Source of the DNA: CAYNLX01 sp964441535
GTDB taxonomy: Bacteria; Bacillota_I; Bacilli_A; RF39; UBA660
DNA: 38,652 bases
Assembly: GCA_964441535.1 (NCBI GenBank)
Contig: CAYTXQ010000001.1
Coordinates: forward strand, 1-38,652
Direction of reading: 5' to 3'
Shown here piece by piece: positions 31,351 through 38,652 of the stretch. Position 1 is the first letter of the stretch. Every line of letters begins with the position of its first letter. The position numbers and the translations under genes were made by a program. The notes beneath the pieces are model-generated. The model saw only the letters and a list, made by a program, of their open reading frames with translations, was not told the origin of the DNA and did no database searches.

Positions 31351-32781
31351 ATGGATTATAAAGTTGTAATAGGATTAGAACTACATTGTGAACTAAAAAC
31401 AAATTCTAAAGTATTTAGTACAGCAAAAAATGATTTTAATGATGTACCTAATTCTAATATAAAGCCTCTTGATATGGCTTTTCCTGGTACACTGCCTGTT
31501 GTAAACAAAGAAGCAGTGAGAAAAGCACTAAAAATGTCTTTAGCATTAAATTGTAAAACTCCTGATGAAATATTATTTGATAGAAAAAATTACTATTATC
31601 CTGATTTACCAAAAGGATATCAGATTACTCAAACTAATAAACCTATGGGTATAGATGGTCATATAGATATATTACTAAATGGAGAAACACATACTATATT
31701 AATTCATGATTTACACTTAGAAGAAGATACAGCAAGTTTAGATCATTATAATGAATATTCTCTTATAAATTATAATAGAAGTGGAGTACCTCTAATAGAA
31801 ATAGTGACCGAACCATGTATATATTCAGCTGATATAGCAGTTTCTTTTCTTGAAAATTTAAGAAATATAATAAGATATTGTGGTATATCTGAAGCAGATA
31901 CTAAAAGAGGTCAGATAAGATGTGACGCCAACATATCATTAATGAAAAAAGATGCAAAAGAATTAGGTACTAAAGTAGAAATTAAAAATATAAATTCATT
32001 TAATAATGTTAAAGAAGCTATTCTTTATGAAATAAAAAGACAAAGTGAATTATTAGATAGTGGTAGAGCTAATGAAATAATACAGGAAACTAGAAGATAT
32101 AGTGACACTACAAATACTACAATAAGAATGAGAGAAAAAGTAGAAAATTTAGATTATAAATATTTTGTAGAACCTAATATTCCTAAAATTAAAATATCTA
32201 ATAATTTAATTGAGGAATTAAAAAAAGAAATACCGGTTTTACCTAATGAAAGAAAGAAAAAATATATAGAAGAATATAATCTTAATGATTATGATGCATC
32301 TATTCTCATTAAAGAAAAAGATATTTCTGATTATTTTGAAGAATGCATAGAACTTAAACTAGATCCTAAAACTTCTTCAAACTGGGTTACAGGAAGCATA
32401 TTAGGTTATATAAATAAATATAACATAGAAATTAAAGACTTCTTTATAAAACCAGATATGTTAAAAACATTAATAGATGCTGTTGATGATAATAAAATTT
32501 CTTCAAAACAGGCTAAAGACATATTCTTTAAATCAATAGAGGAAAGTAAAGATCCTAAAGAATTTATAAATAGTGAAAATTCTATGATTTCAGATGAATC
32601 AGAAATATTAAATATTATTAAAAAAATATTAACTGACTATTCTAAAGAAGTATCTGAATATAAAAATGGTAAAGACAATTTATTTCAATTCTTTGTAGGA
32701 CAAGTTATGAAGGAAACAAAAGGAAAAGCAAATCCAATAACAACTAAAAAATTATTATTAGAGGAAATAGATAAAATATAA
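31351..32781 (+). CDS. gatB: Glutamyl/aspartyl-tRNA amidotransferase subunit B
   Basis: 476-aa subunit that binds the mischarged tRNA and phosphorylates the glutamyl/aspartyl group. It begins YKVVIGLELHCELKT, then the Mg-binding DRKNYYYPDLPKGYQITQ, RSGVPLIEIVTEP and RCDANIS segments, and ends with a C-terminal helical YqeY-like tail domain (about 320-476). Length and order are standard. Codons are compact: it starts one base after gatA. pflB follows with only 25 bp between, so the amidotransferase and fermentation genes may share a transcript. Confidence 0.96.
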   Translation: MDYKVVIGLELHCELKTNSKVFSTAKNDFNDVPNSNIKPLDMAFPGTLPVVNKEAVRKALKMSLALNCKTPDEILFDRKNYYYPDLPKGYQITQTNKPMGIDGHIDILLNGETHTILIHDLHLEEDTASLDHYNEYSLINYNRSGVPLIEIVTEPCIYSADIAVSFLENLRNIIRYCGISEADTKRGQIRCDANISLMKKDAKELGTKVEIKNINSFNNVKEAILYEIKRQSELLDSGRANEIIQETRRYSDTTNTTIRMREKVENLDYKYFVEPNIPKIKISNNLIEELKKEIPVLPNERKKKYIEEYNLNDYDASILIKEKDISDYFEECIELKLDPKTSSNWVTGSILGYINKYNIEIKDFFIKPDMLKTLIDAVDDNKISSKQAKDIFFKSIEESKDPKEFINSENSMISDESEILNIIKKILTDYSKEVSEYKNGKDNLFQFFVGQVMKETKGKANPITTKKLLLEEIDKI

Positions 32782-32806
32782 ATTGATTGATGAAGGTGTG
32801 GTAGTA

Positions 32807-35029
32807 ATGAACGAATGGCAAGGATTTAAAGGAACAAAATGGAAAAACGAAATAAATGTTCATGATTTTATATTAAATAATTATACTGAATATAAAGGGG
32901 ATGATTCTTTTTTAGAAAAAATTTCCAATAAAACCAGTAAAATATTAACTGAAGTCAATCATTTATTAAAGTTAGAACTTAAAAAGAAAGTTCATGATAT
33001 TGAAGATAATATAATTTCAGGTATAAATAACTTTAATCCTGGCTACATTGATAAAAGAAATGAAGTAATAGTAGGATTGCAGACAGATAAACCATTAAAA
33101 AGAATAGTAAATCCATATGGTGGAATGAGAATGGTTTATAAAGAATTAGAATGTTATAATTACAAACTTAATCCTACAATAGATAAATACTTTAATGAAT
33201 TTAGAAAGACTCATAATGATGGAGTATTTTCTGCCTACACTAAAGAAATAAGATTAGCAAGATCTTCAGGTTTAATTACAGGACTTCCTGATGCTTATGG
33301 AAGAGGAAGGATAATAGGAGATTATCGTAGAGTACCACTTTATGGTATAGATCATTTAATAATTAGTAAACAAAAAGATTTAGATAAAATTAAAAACATA
33401 GATGAAAAATCTATAAGATTAAGAGAAGAAGTATCTCTACAGATTCAAGCATTAAATGAAATTAAAGAAATGGCTCATAGTTATGGATTTGATATCAGTA
33501 AACCTGCTAAAAATGCTAAAGAAGCAGTTCAATGGTTATATTTTGCATATTTGGCTTCAGTAAAAGAAAATAATGGAGCAGCTATGAGTTTAGGTAGAAC
33601 TTCTACTTTTTTAGATATTTATATTGAAAAAGATTTAAATATGGGATTAATTACTGAAAGAGATGCTCAAGAATTAATTGATCAGTTTGTATTGAAATTA
33701 AGATTAGTAAGACATTTAAGAACAAGTGATTATAATGAACTATTTGCGGGAGATCCTACATGGGTTACTGAATCTATTGGTGGAATGGAAAATAATCAAA
33801 AATCTCTAGTAACTAAAAATTCATTTAGATTTATACATACATTAACTAATTTAGGAACATCACCTGAACCTAATATTACAATACTGTGGAGTAAGAATTT
33901 ACCTGATAATTTTAAAAAGTACAGCACTAAAATGAGTATATTAACTTCATCAATTCAATATGAAAACGATGATTTAATGAAACCTATTTATGGTAACGAT
34001 TATGGTATATCATGTTGTGTTTCTGCAATGACTTTAGGTAAACAGATGCAGTTTTTTGGAGCCCGTTGCAATTTAGCAAAAGCTTTATTATATGCAATAA
34101 ATGGCGGGATAGATGAAATAACAGGTAAAAAAATAGTAGATGGTATAGATCCTGTAAATAATAAAATATTAAAATACGATGAAGTAATGAAAAATTATGA
34201 AAAGACTTTAAATATAGTGGCTAAAACTTATGTAGATGCTATGAATGTAATTCATTACATGCATGATAAATATGCTTATGAAGCAAGCCAAATGGCATTA
34301 CATGATACTTATGTAGAAAAATTAATGGCTTTTGGAATTGCAGGTCTTTCAGTAGTAGCAGATTCATTATCAGCAATTAAATACGCAAAAGTTAAACCAA
34401 TAAGGAACGAAGATGGAATTGCAATAGATTTTAAAATAACTGGAAATTACCCTAAATATGGTAACGATATAGATGATGTTGATAAATTAGCTGTAGATAT
34501 AGTAACTAAATTCAAGAAAATGTTAAAGAAACATAAATTATATAAAGATGCTATTCATACATTATCAGTTCTTACTATAACTTCTAATATAGTTTATGGT
34601 AAAAAAACAGGATCAACTCCTGATGGAAGAAAAAAAGGCATTCCTTTTGCACCTGGAGCTAATCCAATGCATGGAAGAGATAATAATGGTGCTTTAGCTT
34701 CATTAAATTCAGTATCTAAAATACCTTATAAAAATATATGTGATGACGGAGTATCAAATACTTTTTCAATAGTTCCAGAAGCATTAGGACATTCTATAGA
34801 TGAAGAAATATCTAATTTAATAAACATATTAGATGGTTATTTTCATAAGAATGCTCAACATATTAATATTAATGTTTTAAATAAAGAAACGCTTATAAAT
34901 GCAATGAAGAATCCAGAAGATTATCCCAATTTAACAATAAGAGTATCGGGATATGCTGTAAAATTTAATAGATTAAGTAAAGAACAGCAATTAGAAGTAA
35001 TTAATAGAACTTTTCATGAGGACTTATGA
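32807..35029 (+). CDS. pflB: Formate C-acetyltransferase (pyruvate formate-lyase)
   Basis: 740-aa glycyl radical enzyme that splits pyruvate with CoA into formate and acetyl-CoA without oxygen. The active-site pair Cys403-Cys404 sits in GISCCVSAMTLGKQMQFFG and the radical Gly715 in TIRVSGYAVKFNRL near the C-terminus, with the expected 25-residue tail. Start ATG 32807 follows GAAGGTGTGG; the frame from 32783 is upstream of that site. It overlaps pflA by 4 bp (ATGA). Presence of pflBA implies anaerobic mixed-acid type fermentation. No promoter is visible between gatB and pflB. Confidence 0.97.
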   Translation: MNEWQGFKGTKWKNEINVHDFILNNYTEYKGDDSFLEKISNKTSKILTEVNHLLKLELKKKVHDIEDNIISGINNFNPGYIDKRNEVIVGLQTDKPLKRIVNPYGGMRMVYKELECYNYKLNPTIDKYFNEFRKTHNDGVFSAYTKEIRLARSSGLITGLPDAYGRGRIIGDYRRVPLYGIDHLIISKQKDLDKIKNIDEKSIRLREEVSLQIQALNEIKEMAHSYGFDISKPAKNAKEAVQWLYFAYLASVKENNGAAMSLGRTSTFLDIYIEKDLNMGLITERDAQELIDQFVLKLRLVRHLRTSDYNELFAGDPTWVTESIGGMENNQKSLVTKNSFRFIHTLTNLGTSPEPNITILWSKNLPDNFKKYSTKMSILTSSIQYENDDLMKPIYGNDYGISCCVSAMTLGKQMQFFGARCNLAKALLYAINGGIDEITGKKIVDGIDPVNNKILKYDEVMKNYEKTLNIVAKTYVDAMNVIHYMHDKYAYEASQMALHDTYVEKLMAFGIAGLSVVADSLSAIKYAKVKPIRNEDGIAIDFKITGNYPKYGNDIDDVDKLAVDIVTKFKKMLKKHKLYKDAIHTLSVLTITSNIVYGKKTGSTPDGRKKGIPFAPGANPMHGRDNNGALASLNSVSKIPYKNICDDGVSNTFSIVPEALGHSIDEEISNLINILDGYFHKNAQHININVLNKETLINAMKNPEDYPNLTIRVSGYAVKFNRLSKEQQLEVINRTFHEDL

Positions 35030-35724
35030 AAGGGTACATTAACTCCATAGAAACAATGGGTTTAGTAGATGGACCAGGAGTAAGATATGTAGTATTTTTA
35101 AATGGATGCAATTTACGTTGCATATTTTGTCATAACCCTGAGACATGGAATATTAATAAAAAAGAATATACTACTCCTAAAAAATTAATGCAGGATATTA
35201 AAAAATATCTGCCATATTATACAAACGGAGGAGTTACATTTTCTGGAGGAGAACCTTTAATACAAAATAAATTTTTATTACAGTGTTTAAAATTATGTAA
35301 AAAAAATAAAATACATACTGCAATAGATACATCTGGAGTAGGTAACGGTAATTATAAAAATATATTAAAATATGTAGATTTAGTAATTCTTGATATTAAA
35401 GCGATTGACGAAGAAAATTATAATAAAATAACTGGTAAAAATATGAAAGAGTTTAATAAATTTTTAGATTGCTGCCAGAAATTAAATAAGAAATTATGGT
35501 TAAGACAAGTAATAATTCCTACTATAAATGATAAAAAAGAATACATAGAAAAATTAAATAATTATATATCTAATATTAAAAATGTAGAAAGAGTAGAGTT
35601 GCTACCTTACCATACTTTAGGAATAGAAAAGTATAAAAAATTAAATATTCCTTATAAACTAAAAGATATTAAAGATTTATCACAAAAAAAATTAAAAATG
35701 TTAAAAAAATATATTAAATATTGA
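35026..35724 (+). CDS. pflA: Pyruvate formate-lyase activating enzyme
   Basis: 232-aa radical SAM enzyme that puts the glycyl radical on PflB. The CX3CX2C cluster is Cys28, Cys32 and Cys35 (GCNLRCIFCHNPETW), with TFSGGEPLIQ (SAM contact) and the conserved AIDTSG later. It is the short form without extra ferredoxin-like clusters, as expected for PflA rather than other glycyl radical activases. The ATG overlaps the pflB stop, so the pair is coupled. Confidence 0.96.
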   Translation: MKGYINSIETMGLVDGPGVRYVVFLNGCNLRCIFCHNPETWNINKKEYTTPKKLMQDIKKYLPYYTNGGVTFSGGEPLIQNKFLLQCLKLCKKNKIHTAIDTSGVGNGNYKNILKYVDLVILDIKAIDEENYNKITGKNMKEFNKFLDCCQKLNKKLWLRQVIIPTINDKKEYIEKLNNYISNIKNVERVELLPYHTLGIEKYKKLNIPYKLKDIKDLSQKKLKMLKKYIKY

Positions 35725-35730
35725 TTTTTA

Positions 35731-35739
35731 TGATATAAT
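35731..35739 (+). promoter_or_regulatory. Extended -10 promoter of the HerA-like gene
   Basis: TGATATAAT (35731-35739). No convincing -35 at 17 bp. It lies about 27 bp before the ATG at 35766, just after the pflA stop. Confidence 0.5.
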
Positions 35740-35765
35740 TATATTTGAATAAAGAGGTGTTTTTA

Positions 35766-37532
35766 ATGTTTGGAAAAATAATATATATAAATAATAATGA
35801 GGCTCATGTTGAAAATACACAAAATAATAATACTCTAGAAAATAACTTAATGAATATCCATGTAGTATTTGAAAGTACTAATCAAAAAACTCTTGGAGAA
35901 ATCAAAGATATTGATCCAGAAATAATTAGAATAAAATTTTTAGGCGAATTTATAGATGGGAAATATATTTCCGGTATTATAAAAAAACCTTCATTAAATT
36001 CTACAATTAGAGTTATTACAGGTGAAGAATTATCTCTTATTATTGAAAATGAAGGAGTTAATTCCTTATTATTAGGGACAAGCCCTTTATATCAAAATTA
36101 TCCTATACATGTGAATATAAATAATTTATTTTCAAATCATTTAGCAGTTTTAGGTAATTCTGGTAGTGGTAAAAGTTGTGGAGTATCTAGAATAGTTCAA
36201 AATATATTTTTAAATAAAAATATGATTTCTTATAATGCAAATTTATTTATATTTGATGCTTATGGGGAATATAAAACAGCATTTTCTAAAATACATGAAA
36301 TTAATCCTAATTATTCATATAAATTTATTACTACAAATCCTGTAGATCCTAATGATTCTTTATTACAAATACCTATATATTTATTAAATTTAGATGATAT
36401 GGCACTGTTACTTCAAGCTACTAATCATAGTCAGCTTCCTATAATAGAAAGAATGTTAAAATTAGCAAATATTTTTTCTAAAAATGATGAAAAAGCAGTT
36501 GAATACAAAAATCATTTAATTGCAAAAGCATTACTTGCTGTATTATTTTCTAATCAAACAACTACTTCAAAGAAAAACGAAATATTTTCAGTAATAGAAG
36601 CGTGCAGTACAGATAAATTTAATTTTAATGCTAATATACAGGGAATAGGTTATACACGTAAACTAAGTGAATGCTTCGAAATAGATAGTAATGGAAACTT
36701 TGGAGAAAGTGTACTGATTAATGACTACATATTATCCTTTCTAAAAGATGATATAGATACAATGGAAACTTCTACTGATACTTTCTATACATTAAATGAT
36801 TTAGAAAAAGCGTTAGATTTCACAATGATTTCAGAAGGATTTCAACATAACACTTCTCTTTATGACCAAGCTATTATATTAAAAGTAAGATTACATACTA
36901 TTGTTAATAGTGAAATAGGAAAATACTTTAATTATTCTCAACAAATAACAATAAATCAATTTATATCATCTTTAGTAGTAGGAAACAACAATAGAAAAGC
37001 TCAAATAGTAAATATTAATCTTGAAGATTTAGATGATTCTTATGCAAAAATTATAGTAAAAATATTTAGTAGATTATTTTTTACTTTTGCAAAAAATAGA
37101 GAAGACAGAGCTTCAGTACCATTTCATTTATTTATTGAAGAAGCACACAGATATATACAAAATGACACTGATAAATTTTTAATTGGATATAATATATTTG
37201 AAAGAATAGCTAAAGAAGGAAGAAAATATGGAATATTATTAAATATAATTACTCAAAGACCAGTAGAATTATCTGAAACAATAATTTCTCAATGTTCTAA
37301 TTTCTTTATATTTAAGATGACACATCCAAGAGACTTATTATACATGAAAAAAATGTTACCTAATATTTCTTCAGGTACAATTGAAAAACAAAAATCATTA
37401 CAACCAGGAACATGTGTAGCATTTGGTTCAGCATTTAAAATACCAATGATAATTAAAATGGAAATGCCAAATCCTTCAAATTATAGTAGTAATTGTGATG
37501 TTAGAAATAGATGGGATGCATCTAATCATTAA
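35766..37532 (+). CDS. HerA-type DNA-translocase/helicase ATPase (DUF87)
   Basis: 588-aa FtsK/HerA-superfamily ATPase. N-terminal HAS-barrel-like domain (about 1-85), then the RecA-type core with Walker A GNSGSGKS (130-137), an all-alpha insert (about 220-380), Walker B LFIEEAHRY (Glu458-Glu459), and the downstream RKYGILLNIITQRPVELSETI (sensor) and RDLLYMKKML segments. HerA proteins form hexamers; archaeal members work with NurA in end resection, and bacterial ones occur in stand-alone or anti-phage modules with nuclease, SIR2 or DUF4297 partners. No NurA or nuclease is next to it in this window. The start follows AAAGAGGTG; the frame from 35745 overlaps the promoter region. Role undetermined. 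Confidence 0.85.
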   Translation: MFGKIIYINNNEAHVENTQNNNTLENNLMNIHVVFESTNQKTLGEIKDIDPEIIRIKFLGEFIDGKYISGIIKKPSLNSTIRVITGEELSLIIENEGVNSLLLGTSPLYQNYPIHVNINNLFSNHLAVLGNSGSGKSCGVSRIVQNIFLNKNMISYNANLFIFDAYGEYKTAFSKIHEINPNYSYKFITTNPVDPNDSLLQIPIYLLNLDDMALLLQATNHSQLPIIERMLKLANIFSKNDEKAVEYKNHLIAKALLAVLFSNQTTTSKKNEIFSVIEACSTDKFNFNANIQGIGYTRKLSECFEIDSNGNFGESVLINDYILSFLKDDIDTMETSTDTFYTLNDLEKALDFTMISEGFQHNTSLYDQAIILKVRLHTIVNSEIGKYFNYSQQITINQFISSLVVGNNNRKAQIVNINLEDLDDSYAKIIVKIFSRLFFTFAKNREDRASVPFHLFIEEAHRYIQNDTDKFLIGYNIFERIAKEGRKYGILLNIITQRPVELSETIISQCSNFFIFKMTHPRDLLYMKKMLPNISSGTIEKQKSLQPGTCVAFGSAFKIPMIIKMEMPNPSNYSSNCDVRNRWDASNH

Positions 37533-37536
37533 TAAC

Positions 37537-37565
37537 TTGACTCAAAATTAAAATTTTGATAGAAT
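37537..37565 (+). promoter_or_regulatory. Promoter of the DUF1292 gene with a palindrome in its spacer
   Basis: TTGACT (37537-37542), exactly 17 bp, TAGAAT (37560-37565). The spacer is almost entirely a perfect palindrome: TCAAAATT (37542-37549), AA, AATTTTGA (37552-37559). It could be a repressor site, or a weak terminator for the upstream gene. Confidence 0.65.
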
Positions 37566-37590
37566 ACATATAGTAAGGAGGATTAAAACT

Positions 37591-37851
37591 ATGGATGATA
37601 ACAAATTAACTGTATCTGCTGAAGATGGTAAAAGATTAGATATAGATGTAATAGATATAATTGATGCCAATAATAGATTTAATAAAGAATACATAATATA
37701 TACTATTTCTGGTAATAAAGACAATGTATTTGCTTCTGTATTAAAAGAAGATGATAATAGTTTTACTTTAGAAACAATACCAACTCAAGAAGAATATGAA
37801 TTTGTAAATAGTAAAATCTTAGAATTAGATTTAGATACCATTGAGGGGTGA
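37591..37851 (+). CDS. DUF1292 (YrzB-like) protein
   Basis: 86-aa acidic soluble protein of the DUF1292 family: DGKRLDIDVIDIIDANNRFNKEYIIYTI in two runs, then ASVLKEDDNSFTLETIPTQEEYEFV (about 49-74). In Bacillus the member YrzB lies beside yrrK/mtnN-type genes; here it lies between a HerA-like and a coiled-coil gene. Function unknown. The ribosome site AAGGAGG is strong. It is followed after 6 bp by the next gene, probably in the same transcript. Confidence 0.88.
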   Translation: MDDNKLTVSAEDGKRLDIDVIDIIDANNRFNKEYIIYTISGNKDNVFASVLKEDDNSFTLETIPTQEEYEFVNSKILELDLDTIEG

Positions 37852-37857
37852 TTTATA

Positions 37858-38652
37858 ATGGATGAAACAGAATTATATAATATAATAAATGAAACTGTAA
37901 GAAAATATGAAGAAATTTTTGATAAATTAACAGAAGCAGCAGATTTAATAATTAAACAGGATGAAAAAAGTACATCTAAAATTCAAGAATTAAAATTAGA
38001 CAAACAATATGACAAACTTGTTGAAATTAGTAAAGAAATACAGCAAATTATAGCTGATATTAAAAGAATTCCTGAATTAATAGAAAGTAACAACATGGAA
38101 AAATTATATTCATTAAGTCCAGCAGCAGTAAATATTGTTAAAGGAATTAAAGGATATCAAATAGAAGATGAAAAAACTGAAAAATTAGAAGGAAAAAGTG
38201 AAAAATTAGATGATTCTATTTTTAAAGAATTGGGAGAAGTTTTACCTAATAATAGAATATTAAGTAGTATAAACAAACATAGGGAAGCAAGACAACAACG
38301 TATTAAAAATAAAATAGAGGCTTTAAGAAAAAAATCTGGTAATATTTTATCTAAGCAAATTTCATTAACTGATAAAGATGTATTAGAAAAAATAAAAGCA
38401 ATAGAAAAGATTAATGCATCAATCAAGATTAGCAACATTATTAGTAATAGACAAGAAAGAAACGAGCTAGAAATAAATTCTTTACAAGAGCAAATAAATA
38501 TAAACAAAGAAGAAATTGAAATAGTAAAAGAACATGATGATGAAGTATATGGTTTAACTTCTAAAAACAGACAATTACAAAGAAAATTAGCAATATTAAA
38601 ACTTAAAAATGGATTGTTAAAGGGTAGTAATTCCTTAAGAACAATTCCAGAA
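37858..38652 (+). CDS. Uncharacterised coiled-coil protein, 3' end outside window
   Basis: Frame open from ATG 37858 to the last base (265 codons with no stop), so the C-terminus is missing. The ribosome site GAGGGGTG lies 6 bases before the start. The sequence is almost wholly charged and helical with predicted coiled coils (about 1-90, 120-160, 215-265) and a short Pro/Ala-containing break at LSPAAVNIVKGIKGY (about 87-101). No membrane segment is visible in the part seen. I do not recognise it; position suggests co-expression with the DUF1292 gene. Confidence 0.75.
   Translation, partial: MDETELYNIINETVRKYEEIFDKLTEAADLIIKQDEKSTSKIQELKLDKQYDKLVEISKEIQQIIADIKRIPELIESNNMEKLYSLSPAAVNIVKGIKGYQIEDEKTEKLEGKSEKLDDSIFKELGEVLPNNRILSSINKHREARQQRIKNKIEALRKKSGNILSKQISLTDKDVLEKIKAIEKINASIKISNIISNRQERNELEINSLQEQININKEEIEIVKEHDDEVYGLTSKNRQLQRKLAILKLKNGLLKGSNSLRTIPE

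Noticed and set aside
38157..38507. Minus-strand hydrophobic 116-aa ORF
   Set aside because: It is antisense to the open coiled-coil reading frame that runs through to the window end with a good ribosome site.
1..38652. Mollicute-type genetic code (TGA as Trp)
   Set aside because: TGG codes Trp throughout and TGA ends several genes at expected lengths.

Overview
The window is AT-rich (by eye about three quarters A+T), densely coded and almost entirely on the + strand. TGG encodes Trp and TGA is a normal stop (for example at the ends of the racemase and DUF1292 genes), so the code is standard. Gene content and order (relA-dtd-hisS, ruvA-ruvB-queA-tgt, ComN beside a SpoVB-type flippase, a valS T-box, gatCAB, DUF1292) point to a low-GC Bacillota, probably an uncultured gut-type Bacilli/Erysipelotrichia/RF39-like lineage. 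This placement is inferred from gene content only.

Layout. 1-753 is the 3' end of trpS. 754-7124 is an accessory block: an Lsa-type ABC-F ribosome-protection ATPase, a family 2 glycosyltransferase, an APH(6)-like kinase, an orphan gene behind a structured leader RNA with an attenuator-like layout, a stand-alone 15-codon peptide gene with a very strong Shine-Dalgarno, a CPBP membrane protein lacking every histidine, and a two-TM surface protein. 7170-8750 holds obg and a convergent DUF192 gene. 8843-9669 is the most interesting part: a promoter, two 50-bp tandem repeats that each fold as an H-type pseudoknot (with a compensatory change in the stem), a strong terminator, and an ORF that looks like the N-terminus of a CptN/ToxN-family endoribonuclease. 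This is the architecture of a type III toxin-antitoxin locus of the CptIN type. The toxin is cut off after 44 codons and followed in the same frame by an unrelated 150-aa ORF.

9812-14623 is a compact Tad/Flp pilus operon (flp pilin, two TadE/TadG-like pseudopilins, TadZ, TadA, TadB, TadC) with a near-consensus promoter. 14678-15372 holds two small membrane proteins. 15416-19219 is ruvA-ruvB-queA-tgt (Holliday junction processing and queuosine tRNA modification). It is followed by a pseudopilin-like ORF, an Asp/Glu racemase, a convergent four-TM protein and a YetF/DUF421 protein.

21351-24034 is a T-box riboswitch and a valS of the archaeal-like sequence type. A divergent flippase gene precedes a long run on the + strand: comN, relA (synthetase motifs intact, hydrolase HD motif destroyed), dtd, hisS, gatC, gatA, gatB, pflB, pflA. 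This joins translation quality control, the stringent response and anaerobic pyruvate metabolism in apparently one transcription unit. The window ends with a HerA-type ATPase, a DUF1292 protein and an unfinished coiled-coil protein.
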